Origin: Sphingobium sp.
GTDB lineage: Bacteria; Pseudomonadota; Alphaproteobacteria; Sphingomonadales; Sphingomonadaceae
Reading direction: 5' to 3'
DNA length: 5,993 bases
Assembly (NCBI GenBank): GCA_020051025.1
Contig: JAGVJS010000253.1
Coordinates: forward strand, 1 to 5,993
Below, piece after piece: positions 1 to 5,732 of the stretch; the stretch's first letter is position 1; every line of letters starts with the position of its first letter. Position numbers and translations under genes: made by a program. The notes below the pieces were generated by a model. That model searched no databases. It saw nothing but the letters and a program-made list of their open reading frames with translations, and was not told where the DNA came from.

Positions 1-369
1 GGCACGACCGCGGCGGGCCTGTCCGCACTGGTGACCGATCCGGCCCAGCTGGCGCTCAAATCTTCCGATGGCACGCTGAACGGCAACCTGCTGACGGTCA
101 GCACGGCCCTGCGCGGCAATGGCAGCGTCGAGCAGAACTGGACATCGATGATCGCGCAGCAGGCAACCCTGCTGTCGTCTACCAAAGCGGAATATGACAC
201 CGCGACCAGCCGCAACGATCAGTCGGTCGCCGCGCGCGAGGCGGTGAGCGGCGTCGATCTGGACCTGGAAGCCGCCGACCTGCTGCGCATCCAGCAGGCC
301 TATTCGGCGTCCGCCAAGATCTTGCAGGTGGCCAAGGAAACCCTTGATACCATCATGAACATCATGTGA
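1..369 (+). CDS. flgK: Flagellar hook-associated protein 1 FlgK, C-terminal part (5' end outside window)
   Basis: FlgK (HAP1) is the first of two junction proteins joining the flagellar hook to the filament; it is exported by the flagellar type III apparatus and sits outside the cell. The frame is open from base 1 and ends at TGA 367-369, so 122 C-terminal residues are seen. The last 39 or so carry the conserved axial-protein C-terminal helix: a VDLDLEAADLLRIQQAY stretch, then SASAKILQVAKETLDTIMNI, matching the usual 'EEAANLxxxQQAYxASAKxIxTxxxMxDTLL' pattern. This motif is shared with FlgE, FlgF and FlgG, so the specific call rests also on flgL starting 17 bp downstream, the standard flgK-flgL order. 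A GTG at 31-33 lies in frame but is internal, since homology and the open frame continue upstream of it. The N-terminal half cannot be judged. Confidence 0.93.
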   Translation, partial: GTTAAGLSALVTDPAQLALKSSDGTLNGNLLTVSTALRGNGSVEQNWTSMIAQQATLLSSTKAEYDTATSRNDQSVAAREAVSGVDLDLEAADLLRIQQAYSASAKILQVAKETLDTIMNIM

Positions 370-386
370 CGCGGAAGGACTGAAAC

Positions 387-1229
387 ATGGTAGGCATCAC
401 CAACAAGATCATGCTCGCCGAAGTCCGCCGGCAGCAGAAACTGTCGCAGGAGCTGGTCGATGGCCAGACCGCGATCTCCACCGGCGTCACGCTCAACAAG
501 CCGTCCGACGACTCGCTCGCCTGGGTGCAGGTGTCCGAGGTAGGCCGCGCACAGGCACAACAGGCCGCCTGGCAAACCAATGTCAGCTATGGCACGGCGC
601 GAGCGGGCAATGCGGAAGCCAATCTGAAGGAAATCGACAATCTGCTGACGCGCGCGCAGGAACTGGTGACGTCGGCGCGCAACGGATCGCTGAACGAAAC
701 CAACCGGTCCGCGATCGTCGCGGAAATGTCGACCATTCGCACGACCATCAGCGAATTGCTGAATCAGAAGGATTATCAGGGCGTCTCCGTCTTCGATGAC
801 GAGCAGAGCGTCCTGGTGCCGGTCAGTCGTGGCCTGAACCTGGCCGTCGTGGGCACAAGGCAGGACGTATCGACAGTCGATGTCGATGGCACATCCATGT
901 CGATCGACGATATCCTGGCCCAGGGCATCGCCGCCGTAGAAGCCGGCGACGACGCGGCCATGGCGTCTTCGGTCAGCGCGGTCCAGACCGCGCAAGGCCA
1001 TATCACCGTCGAGCAGGCCAAGCAGGGCGTGCGCGGAGACCGGCTGGAAGTGGTGGGCACACGCCTGACCGACACAGGCCTAGACCTGACCGAAAAGCGG
1101 TCCAACCTGCAATCGACCAAGCTGGAAGAGGTTATCGCCAAAGTGAAGGCCGGCCTGTTGCAGCTGGAAGCGGCGCAGACGACCTTTGCCCGCATCAACC
1201 AGCAGACGCTGTTCGACCTGATCAAATGA
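387..1229 (+). CDS. flgL: Flagellar hook-associated protein 3 FlgL (flagellin-like)
   Basis: FlgL (HAP3) is the second hook-filament junction protein, stacking on FlgK and presenting a flagellin-like surface to the filament. The protein has 280 residues, somewhat shorter than the roughly 317 of E. coli. The N-terminal flagellin-like helix region shows ITNKIMLAEVRRQQ and KPSDDSLAW (about 38-46), followed by a coiled stretch ending in LLNQKDYQGVSVF (about 124-136). A short variable middle (about 140-190) replaces the larger outer domains of other family members. The C-terminal helix (about 215-280) has the flagellin pattern RLEVVGTRLTD...KLEEVIAKV and ends QQTLFDLIK. The ATG at 387 is preceded by a good ribosome site, GGAAGGA at 373-379, and follows flgK by 17 bp, so the two are probably one transcript. 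It could be confused with a small flagellin, but the flgK neighbour and length favour FlgL. Confidence 0.93.
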   Translation: MVGITNKIMLAEVRRQQKLSQELVDGQTAISTGVTLNKPSDDSLAWVQVSEVGRAQAQQAAWQTNVSYGTARAGNAEANLKEIDNLLTRAQELVTSARNGSLNETNRSAIVAEMSTIRTTISELLNQKDYQGVSVFDDEQSVLVPVSRGLNLAVVGTRQDVSTVDVDGTSMSIDDILAQGIAAVEAGDDAAMASSVSAVQTAQGHITVEQAKQGVRGDRLEVVGTRLTDTGLDLTEKRSNLQSTKLEEVIAKVKAGLLQLEAAQTTFARINQQTLFDLIK

Positions 1230-1251
1230 TCCGCTCCGAAAAAGCGCGATG

Positions 1252-1290
1252 GTCCTAAACCGGACGCTAACCAGTCCGTATTAACCTTAA
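1252..1290 (+). promoter_or_regulatory. Possible motAB promoter/operator: CtrA-like half-sites and a weak flagellar sigma-28-like match
   Basis: The 124-bp flgL-motA gap is the only AT-richer non-coding stretch in the flagellar block. It contains CTAACC at 1267-1272 and TTAACC at 1281-1286, with a further TTAA at 1287-1290. TTAACC resembles half of the alphaproteobacterial CtrA site (TTAA-N7-TTAA), but the spacing here is not the standard one. Separately, TAAA at 1256-1259 and a CCG core at 1276-1278 have the spacing expected for a FliA (sigma-28) promoter, although the rest of the -10 (TCCGTATT) is a poor match. CGGAC 1261-1265 and GTCCG 1274-1278 form a small inverted repeat over the same bases. 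These are motif readings only. motA could equally be transcribed by read-through from flgL. Confidence 0.25.
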
Positions 1291-1353
1291 GAACGGCGTC
1301 GCCAAAGATGCCATGGGACTACCGCCTGCGGGGCGTTTCAATCGGGGATAATC

Positions 1354-2217
1354 ATGTTCGCAGCCATCGGCCTCGTCATTCTGCTCGTCATGGTGTTCGG
1401 CGGCTTCGCCTTCACCGGCGGCGACCTTGGTCCGGTGCTGCATGCCCTGCCCCATGAAATGCTGATCATCGGCGGCGCGGCCGTCGGCGCGCTCGTCATC
1501 GGCAATAGCGGCGCGGACTTAAAGGCGCTGGGCGGCGGTTTGGGCAAGGTGTTCAAGGGCGCCAAATATAAGAAGCAGGACTTTCTGGACTGCATCTTCC
1601 TGGTGTCGAAGCTGATGAAGACGCTGCGCGTGGAAGGGCCGGTTGCCCTGGAACCGCATATCGAAGATCCGTCCAGCTCCACCATCTTCACCGAATATCC
1701 CAAGCTGATGAAGGACAAGGCGCTGGTCCACCTGATCAGCGACACGTTGCGTCTGGTCGTCATTTCGTCCGGCACGCTTGACCCGCACGCGGTCGAGGAT
1801 GTCATGGACAATGCGCTCAAGACCCATCACCATGAAGCGATCAAGCCGGCCGACAATCTGCAAGGGCTGGCCGACGCCCTGCCCGCTCTGGGTATCGTCG
1901 CGGCGGTTCTGGGCGTTGTGAAGACCATGGGCTCGATCGACCAGCCGCCCGCCATATTGGGCGCGATGATCGGGTCGGCGCTGGTCGGCACGTTCCTCGG
2001 CATTCTGCTCGCCTATGGCATGGTCAATCCCTTCGCCAATCGTTGCCGCGCGGTGATCGAGGCGGACGGCGCCATTTACCATGTCGTTAAGCAGATCATC
2101 ATCGCATCGCTGCACGGCCATCCGCAGCCGCTGGTCATCGAAGCCGCCCGTTCGGGCCTGACCCATGCCAACCAGCCCGGCTTTGCCGAAGTGTTCGACG
2201 GCATGCGGGGCAAATAA
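1354..2217 (+). CDS. motA: Flagellar motor stator protein MotA (H+-type)
   Basis: MotA is the inner-membrane stator subunit that, with MotB, forms the proton channel and pushes on the rotor protein FliG. The 287-residue length is close to E. coli MotA (295). Membrane segments are seen at about 2-20, 34-51, 176-194 and 203-224, with the large cytoplasmic loop between the second and third. The charged rotor-contact residues align: R92 and E100 in LRVEGPVALEPHIEDP correspond to E. coli R90 and E98. The functional prolines are kept: P177 in DALPALGIVAAVLGVV (E. coli P173) and P226 in the segment after VGTFLGILLAYG (E. coli P222). The ATG at 1354 has GGGGA at 1344-1348 as a ribosome site. The gene lies 124 bp after flgL and 3 bp before motB, so motA and motB are surely co-transcribed. 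I see no truncation or unusual residue. Confidence 0.97.
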   Translation: MFAAIGLVILLVMVFGGFAFTGGDLGPVLHALPHEMLIIGGAAVGALVIGNSGADLKALGGGLGKVFKGAKYKKQDFLDCIFLVSKLMKTLRVEGPVALEPHIEDPSSSTIFTEYPKLMKDKALVHLISDTLRLVVISSGTLDPHAVEDVMDNALKTHHHEAIKPADNLQGLADALPALGIVAAVLGVVKTMGSIDQPPAILGAMIGSALVGTFLGILLAYGMVNPFANRCRAVIEADGAIYHVVKQIIIASLHGHPQPLVIEAARSGLTHANQPGFAEVFDGMRGK

Positions 2218-2220
2218 GCC

Positions 2221-3270
2221 ATGGCCGAAAAGAAGCGCGGCGCGAACGAGCCGGAACCCCGGCCGATCATCGTCAAGAAAATCATCGTCGAAGGGCATGG
2301 CGGCCATCATGGCGGCGCCTGGAAGGTGGCCTATGCCGACTTCGTGACGGCGATGATGGCGTTTTTTCTGCTGATGTGGCTGCTGGGCGCGACCACGGAA
2401 AAGCAGCGCAAGGCGCTGGCCGACTATTTCACGCCCACGCTGGTCGAACTGAAGATGGCGTCGGCCGGGTCGACCGGCCTGATGGGCGGCGACAGCATGA
2501 CCGGCAAGGAAAATTACCCGACCACGGGCGGCATCGGCAACCTGTCCATCACCATCCCGCGCGACGCCACCGGCACCAAGGATCAGGGCGGCAAGGCGAC
2601 GCGCGCGCAGGACCGGCAAAAGTTCGAGTCGATCAAGAAGAGCCTGGAAGAGCGCATGACGCGCAAGGGGCTGGGCAAGCTGCGCAAAAATGTGCGCTTT
2701 ACCGAGACGCGCGAAGGGCTGCGCATCGACCTGATCGACGAGGCCGATTTTGCCATGTTCAAGTCGGGCACCGAACAGCTGGTGCCGCAGGCCCGCGCAC
2801 TGATCGCCGAAGTGTCGCAGGTGCTCAAGACCATGCCCAACCCGCTGATCGTGCGCGGCCATACCGATGGCCTGCCCTATGCGTCGGGCCGGAGCATGAA
2901 CAACTGGATGCTGTCGTCCGCGCGCGCCGAATCGACGCGTCAGGCGCTTAGCCAGTCGGGTATCGGCAACGACCGCTTCGCCCGGATCGAAGGCGTGGCC
3001 GATCGCGAGCCGTTCATCAAGGATGATGCCTATGATCCGCGCAACCGGCGCATGTCGATCATCCTGGGCTGGACCCGTGGCAGCAGCAAGGATGGCGACG
3101 AGGATCAGGATGCCGAAACCCAGGCGGCGATCAAGGAACGCGACGATCCACAGCGTGTCGCCAGGGAACAGGCGCAGAAGCTGGACATGGGCGGCACCGG
3201 CCTGCCGACAGGCGCGGCACTGATCAACCCGACCGCACCGGGGACGTCGAGCAAGCCGGGCAAGCATTGA
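2221..3270 (+). CDS. motB: Flagellar motor stator protein MotB (H+-type), peptidoglycan-binding
   Basis: MotB anchors the stator to peptidoglycan and carries the proton-binding aspartate. The protein has 349 residues. A cytoplasmic N-terminus with KKIIVEGHGGHHGGAWK leads into one membrane helix (about 36-56), AYADFVTAMMAFFLLMWLL. D40 there is the counterpart of E. coli D32, and the helix sequence is of the proton type, not the sodium (PomB) type. The plug-like segment follows (about 57-72, TEKQRKALADYF). The OmpA-like domain lies at about 165-285, with VRGHTDGLPY (211-220), NNWMLSSARA (227-236), RIEGVADREPF and NRRMSIIL (275-282). The final 65 or so residues form a charged, low-complexity tail beyond that domain, making it longer than the 308-residue E. 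coli protein. The ATG follows the motA stop by 3 bp and its likely ribosome site (GCGGGG, 2205-2210) lies inside motA, so translation is probably coupled. Confidence 0.97.
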   Translation: MAEKKRGANEPEPRPIIVKKIIVEGHGGHHGGAWKVAYADFVTAMMAFFLLMWLLGATTEKQRKALADYFTPTLVELKMASAGSTGLMGGDSMTGKENYPTTGGIGNLSITIPRDATGTKDQGGKATRAQDRQKFESIKKSLEERMTRKGLGKLRKNVRFTETREGLRIDLIDEADFAMFKSGTEQLVPQARALIAEVSQVLKTMPNPLIVRGHTDGLPYASGRSMNNWMLSSARAESTRQALSQSGIGNDRFARIEGVADREPFIKDDAYDPRNRRMSIILGWTRGSSKDGDEDQDAETQAAIKERDDPQRVAREQAQKLDMGGTGLPTGAALINPTAPGTSSKPGKH

Positions 3271-3274
3271 TCCC

Positions 3275-3305
3275 AAGGGCGGCGATGTTGGACATAGCCG
3301 CCCTT
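3275..3305 (+). terminator. Hairpin after motB, probable transcription terminator
   Basis: A perfect 9-bp stem, AAGGGCGGC (3275-3283) with GCCGCCCTT (3297-3305), closes a 13-nt loop starting 4 nt after the motB stop codon. The position fits termination of the flagellar transcript. The following bases (AACTTCGC) lack a strong T run, so it may be a weak or factor-assisted terminator, or an RNA-stabilising 3' end. Confidence 0.55.
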
Positions 3306-3333
3306 AACTTCGCACATTTCCCGCTGAATGCGC

Positions 3334-3358
3334 AATTTCCGATCGTGAGACGGAAATT
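3334..3358. repeat. Perfect 8-bp inverted repeat in the convergent intergenic region
   Basis: AATTTCCG (3334-3341) and CGGAAATT (3351-3358) are exact inverted copies separated by 9 nt. The arms are AT-rich relative to the surroundings. It could be a second hairpin in the motB 3' region or a protein-binding dyad. There is no clear T run on either side and no gene starts nearby, so no function can be assigned. Confidence 0.5.
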
Positions 3359-3427
3359 ATGTGTCGAAGGGTGCGTCGAGCATAGCTTGGAGCGGGTGGA
3401 TAGGAAAGCGGGCACTCCATTTTCATC

Positions 3428-3451
3428 GTCATCCCAGCGAAGGCTGGGATC
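3428..3451 (+). repeat. REP-like palindrome, copy 1
   Basis: A 24-nt imperfect-palindrome unit starts with GTC and ends with C. Its core is an 8-bp perfect stem, ATCCCAGC (3431-3438) and GCTGGGAT (3443-3450), with loop GAAG. It looks like the short palindromic intergenic repeats I know from sphingomonad genomes, though I cannot count copies here. On the + strand the stem is followed after 3 nt by a pyrimidine tract, TCTTTTCTTTC (3454-3464), so it could also act as a back-up terminator for motAB. Confidence 0.75.
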
Positions 3452-3487
3452 GCTCTTTTCTTTCAAGCGCATCGCTAGAAGAAGTGA

Positions 3488-3511
3488 GATGCCAGCCTTC
3501 GCTGGCATGAC
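3488..3511 (-). repeat. REP-like palindrome, copy 2, inverted relative to copy 1
   Basis: The reverse complement of this 24-nt unit equals copy 1 except at two positions, 6 and 21. The stem here is ATGCCAGC (3489-3496) and GCTGGCAT (3501-3508), with CTTC as the loop on the + strand. The two differences pair with each other in the stem (C:G in copy 1 becomes G:C here), so the hairpin is kept. The copies are 36 nt apart and face each other, as in a two-unit REP cluster. On the - strand this stem is followed by a moderately T-rich stretch (CTTCTTCT, 3484-3477), so it is well placed to end the kinase transcript. Confidence 0.75.
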
Positions 3512-3534
3512 GGGAGTTGATCGTGAGCCGCCCT

Positions 3535-4899
3535 TCAGGCCGGCAGAACCAGACTGGCCTCCAGCCCACCCTGCGGCCGATTCGCCAGGCGTAGTTCGCC
3601 CTGATGCTCCGCCATGATCGCGCGGACGAGGGCAAGACCGAGGCCGGCGCCGCCGGTCTCGCGGTTGCGGGAGCCTTCCAGACGAGTGAAGGGTTCGAGC
3701 ATTTCCTCCATCCTGTCCTCCGCAATCCCCGGACCTTCATCGGCGACGGCGATGCGGATCGCGCCGTCCTCGTGCAGCACCGTCACATGGGCGCGGTCGC
3801 CATAGACGATGGCGTTTTCGATGAGGTTGCGCAGCGCGCGGCGGATCTGCTGCGGGCGCGCGAAGGCGACGGCGCGATCGCTGTCGGCCAGATCGACGGG
3901 CGATCCCAGTTCGATGAAATCCTCCACCACGGCGTCGGCCAGCGCGGCCAGATCGACCTTCTGCGCGGCTTCCGTGCTGCGACCGGCGCGGGCGAGCGAG
4001 AGAATATCCTCCAGCATGCGGTTCATTTCGTCGATCGTCTCGGACATGCGGGCGCGCTCTCCTTCATCCTCGACCGATTCGGTGCGGACACGCAGCGAGG
4101 CGAGCGGGGTGCGCAGGTCATGGCCGATCGCGCCCAGCATCCGGTCCTTTTCATCCAGCATTGCAATGATGCGCGCGCGCATGGCGTTGAAGGCCATGGT
4201 GAGGTCCCGCACGTCGCCGGGGCCGCGCTCATCCACCGGATCGGCGGCACCGGTGCGGGCGAATTGCTGGGCCGAGCCGGTCAGTTGCTTGAGTGGTCGG
4301 GCAAGACGGCTGCCGACCCAGAGCAGGGGCAGCAGGACGATGCCGTAGAGGATCAAGGTCTGGCCGATGAGCCAGCCGCCGAACCGCGCGGGGCGGTTGC
4401 CGATGCGTGCCTCCGTCGTCACCCATTTACCGGGTTCATATTCGACCGCCAGGCTGAGGCGGCCGACGCGCCGGTCGCGCATGGCTTCACCGGTGGCGCG
4501 GCTGCGAATCTGTTCCCAGCGGCGAACCGGCGCGATGCGGCTGTCCTCCGCCGCAGCGACCGAATGGACGGTCAGGCCGATATCGTCAAACATCGCCTGC
4601 GCCCGCGCCTGCACATCCGGGCGCGGCTTGCCGTCCAGCACGGGGCGGATGGTGGAAAATTCTATATTGCGCCGTTCCCGATCACCATCGCCACGCCGGT
4701 CGGGCCGGCGGTCCGCACGCGCGTCCAGCGCGTTGATGACGCGATAGACGACCGGCGCGGTCTGGCTGGTCAGGTCGACCCGGTTGCGTTCGCGCAGCAG
4801 CAGGCCGAAATTGATCGCCTGCGCCACGAACAGCGCGATCGCGACCAGGATGATGATCTGACCGACCAGGCTTTGCGGCCAGAGGCGAAAACGCTTCAC
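3535..4899 (-). CDS. EnvZ-like membrane sensor histidine kinase
   Basis: This is an inner-membrane kinase that autophosphorylates a histidine using ATP and passes the phosphate to its partner regulator. The protein has 454 residues. Membrane helices lie at about 13-35 and 175-197, with a roughly 140-residue periplasmic sensor region between them that contains a very Arg/Asp-rich stretch at about 61-77. A HAMP linker follows (about 198-252). The phospho-acceptor box is GHDLRTPLASLR with H260; HDLRT is the EnvZ-type sequence associated with kinase plus phosphatase activity. ATP-binding motifs are the N box NLIENA (N358, N362), DEGPGI (387-392), PFTR (403-406) and GGAGLGLALV (416-425). The start is GTG at 4899, overlapping the regulator's TGA by 4 nt (GTGA), so translation is likely coupled; no good ribosome site or in-frame ATG is nearby. 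The family is clear but the signal is unknown, so no gene name is given. Confidence 0.93.
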   Translation of the reverse strand: MKRFRLWPQSLVGQIIILVAIALFVAQAINFGLLLRERNRVDLTSQTAPVVYRVINALDARADRRPDRRGDGDRERRNIEFSTIRPVLDGKPRPDVQARAQAMFDDIGLTVHSVAAAEDSRIAPVRRWEQIRSRATGEAMRDRRVGRLSLAVEYEPGKWVTTEARIGNRPARFGGWLIGQTLILYGIVLLPLLWVGSRLARPLKQLTGSAQQFARTGAADPVDERGPGDVRDLTMAFNAMRARIIAMLDEKDRMLGAIGHDLRTPLASLRVRTESVEDEGERARMSETIDEMNRMLEDILSLARAGRSTEAAQKVDLAALADAVVEDFIELGSPVDLADSDRAVAFARPQQIRRALRNLIENAIVYGDRAHVTVLHEDGAIRIAVADEGPGIAEDRMEEMLEPFTRLEGSRNRETGGAGLGLALVRAIMAEHQGELRLANRPQGGLEASLVLPA

Positions 4900-5615
4900 A
4901 GTTTGCGAACTTCAGCCGACAGGGTGTAGCCCCCGCCCCATACCGTCTTGATCAACGTGGGATTCTTGGGGTCCGGCTCGATCTTCTTGCGCAGGCGGCT
5001 GATCTGATTGTCGATCGCCCGGTCGAAGGCATTGGCTTCCCGGCCCTGGGTGATATCGAGCAGCTGGTCGCGGCTGAGCACGCTGTTGGGACGGGTGGCG
5101 AAGGCCAGCATCAGATTATATTCGGCGGTGGACAGCGGCAGCGAGACGCCCTCACTATCCACCAGCGTGCGTTCCTGCGTCTTGAGCAGCCAGCCGGCGA
5201 AGCTGTAATTGGCGCCGTCGGGCGCGGTGACGCGCTGGCCACCGGTGGCGACGCGGCGGAAGATCACCTTGATCCGGGCGACCAGTTCGCGCGGGGAAAA
5301 GGGTTTGAGCACATAATCGTCGGCGCCCATTTCCAGACCGACGATCCGGTCCGTCTCCTCCGTGCGGGCAGTGAGCAGGATGACCGGGATCTCGCTCGTC
5401 TCGCGGATGTGGCGGCACAGCGACAGGCCATCCTCCCCCGGCATCATGATGTCGAGGATGACAAGGTCGATCGCATTGGCGTTGAGCCGCACACGCGCTT
5501 CGGACGCGCTTTCCACGGCGGTGACGCGAAAACCGTTGCGGATAAGATATTGCGCCAGCGGTTCGCGGATCGAACGCTCGTCATCGACGAGCAGGAGATG
5601 GGGTCGTTCGCTCAT
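4896..5615 (-). CDS. OmpR-family DNA-binding response regulator
   Basis: This cytoplasmic transcription regulator is activated by phosphorylation, almost certainly from the kinase encoded immediately downstream. It has 239 residues, the same size as E. coli OmpR. The receiver domain (about 5-122) keeps all the key residues: acidic D11 and D12, phospho-acceptor D55 in LVILDIMMPGEDGLSLC, T82 and K104 in LKPFSPREL. The winged-helix DNA-binding domain (about 137-235) shows LSTAEYNLML, LSRDQLLDITQGRE, AIDNQISRLRKKIE and the ending TVWGGGYTL. Stretches such as PGEDGLS, DRIVGLE-GADDY and the GRE segment resemble OmpR itself. The ATG at 5615 has only a weak ribosome site (AGG at 5622-5620). An ATG at 5631 is out of frame and cannot be the start. 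Target genes cannot be read from this window. Confidence 0.95.
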   Translation of the reverse strand: MSERPHLLLVDDERSIREPLAQYLIRNGFRVTAVESASEARVRLNANAIDLVILDIMMPGEDGLSLCRHIRETSEIPVILLTARTEETDRIVGLEMGADDYVLKPFSPRELVARIKVIFRRVATGGQRVTAPDGANYSFAGWLLKTQERTLVDSEGVSLPLSTAEYNLMLAFATRPNSVLSRDQLLDITQGREANAFDRAIDNQISRLRKKIEPDPKNPTLIKTVWGGGYTLSAEVRKL

Positions 5616-5645
5616 CTTGCCTGTCTGTCATGGCTGGAGAAAGGT

Positions 5646-5683
5646 TGGAAGGGCGAAGGTAAGGGGAAAGCTTCGCCCTTCCA
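5646..5683 (-). terminator. Strong hairpin between the EF-hand gene and the regulator: terminator or leader structure
   Basis: A perfect 13-bp stem, TGGAAGGGCGAAG (5646-5658) with CTTCGCCCTTCCA (5671-5683), closes a 12-nt loop. On the - strand it lies about 50 nt after the EF-hand stop and 31 nt before the regulator start. The simplest reading is a terminator of the EF-hand gene. The sequence after it (AACCTTTCTCC) is only moderately T-rich, so it may leak, or may act as a leader hairpin or attenuator for the two-component operon. I see no clear -35/-10 pair in the 117-bp gap, which leaves the regulator's promoter unplaced. Confidence 0.55.
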
Positions 5684-5732
5684 GGCATCGGCATGGCGTC
5701 AGGGGAGGAACGCTGTGCCGTTATGCTGTGCG

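Larger units (their letters stand above)
3296..3535. repeat. 10-bp direct repeat bracketing the intergenic region
   Basis: AGCCGCCCTT occurs at 3296-3305, where it is mostly the right arm of the post-motB hairpin, and again at 3526-3535, touching the stop codon of the kinase gene. The copies enclose 220 nt that hold the 3334-3358 inverted repeat and both REP-like palindromes. It might be a footprint of an inserted segment, but no terminal inverted repeats are seen at the inner edges, and a GC-rich 10-mer can recur by chance. Confidence 0.35.

Noticed and set aside
300..1001. 233-codon open frame on the - strand opposite flgK and flgL
   Set aside because: It is antisense to two well-supported genes, with Arg/His-rich composition and no recognisable feature.
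1323..1335. CGCC/GGCG mini-hairpin before motA as terminator or attenuator
   Set aside because: The stem is only 4 bp and is of the kind expected often in GC-rich DNA; there is no T run worth calling.
1519..3276. 585-codon open frame on the - strand across motA and motB
   Set aside because: It lies wholly antisense to two genes with clear family matches, and its translation is Arg/His/Gln/Ala-rich with no recognisable domain. This is the usual shadow in GC-rich DNA.
3428..3511. CRISPR-like array
   Set aside because: There are only two repeats, in opposite orientation and each self-palindromic, with one 36-nt spacer. This fits a REP pair, not a CRISPR.
3296..3535. Complete MITE with target duplication
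   Set aside because: The 10-bp direct repeat suggests it, but no terminal inverted repeats are found just inside the copies, so the element call is not supported; only the repeat is reported.
3267..3617. 116-codon + strand frame through the motB-kinase gap
   Set aside because: It is made mostly of the palindromic repeats and the antisense end of the kinase gene, with no ribosome site or protein family pattern.
3604..4929. 441-codon open frame on the + strand opposite the kinase
   Set aside because: The - strand product carries every histidine-kinase motif. The + strand translation is low-complexity Ala/Gly/Arg/Asp with no family pattern and no ribosome site.
5581..5694. 37-codon upstream frame on the - strand (starts MPMPGRAKLS) covering the 13-bp hairpin and overlapping the regulator start in another frame
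   Set aside because: It has no ribosome site before its ATG, and part of its sequence is dictated by the inverted repeat. Likely chance, though a leader-peptide role cannot be excluded without ribosome profiling.
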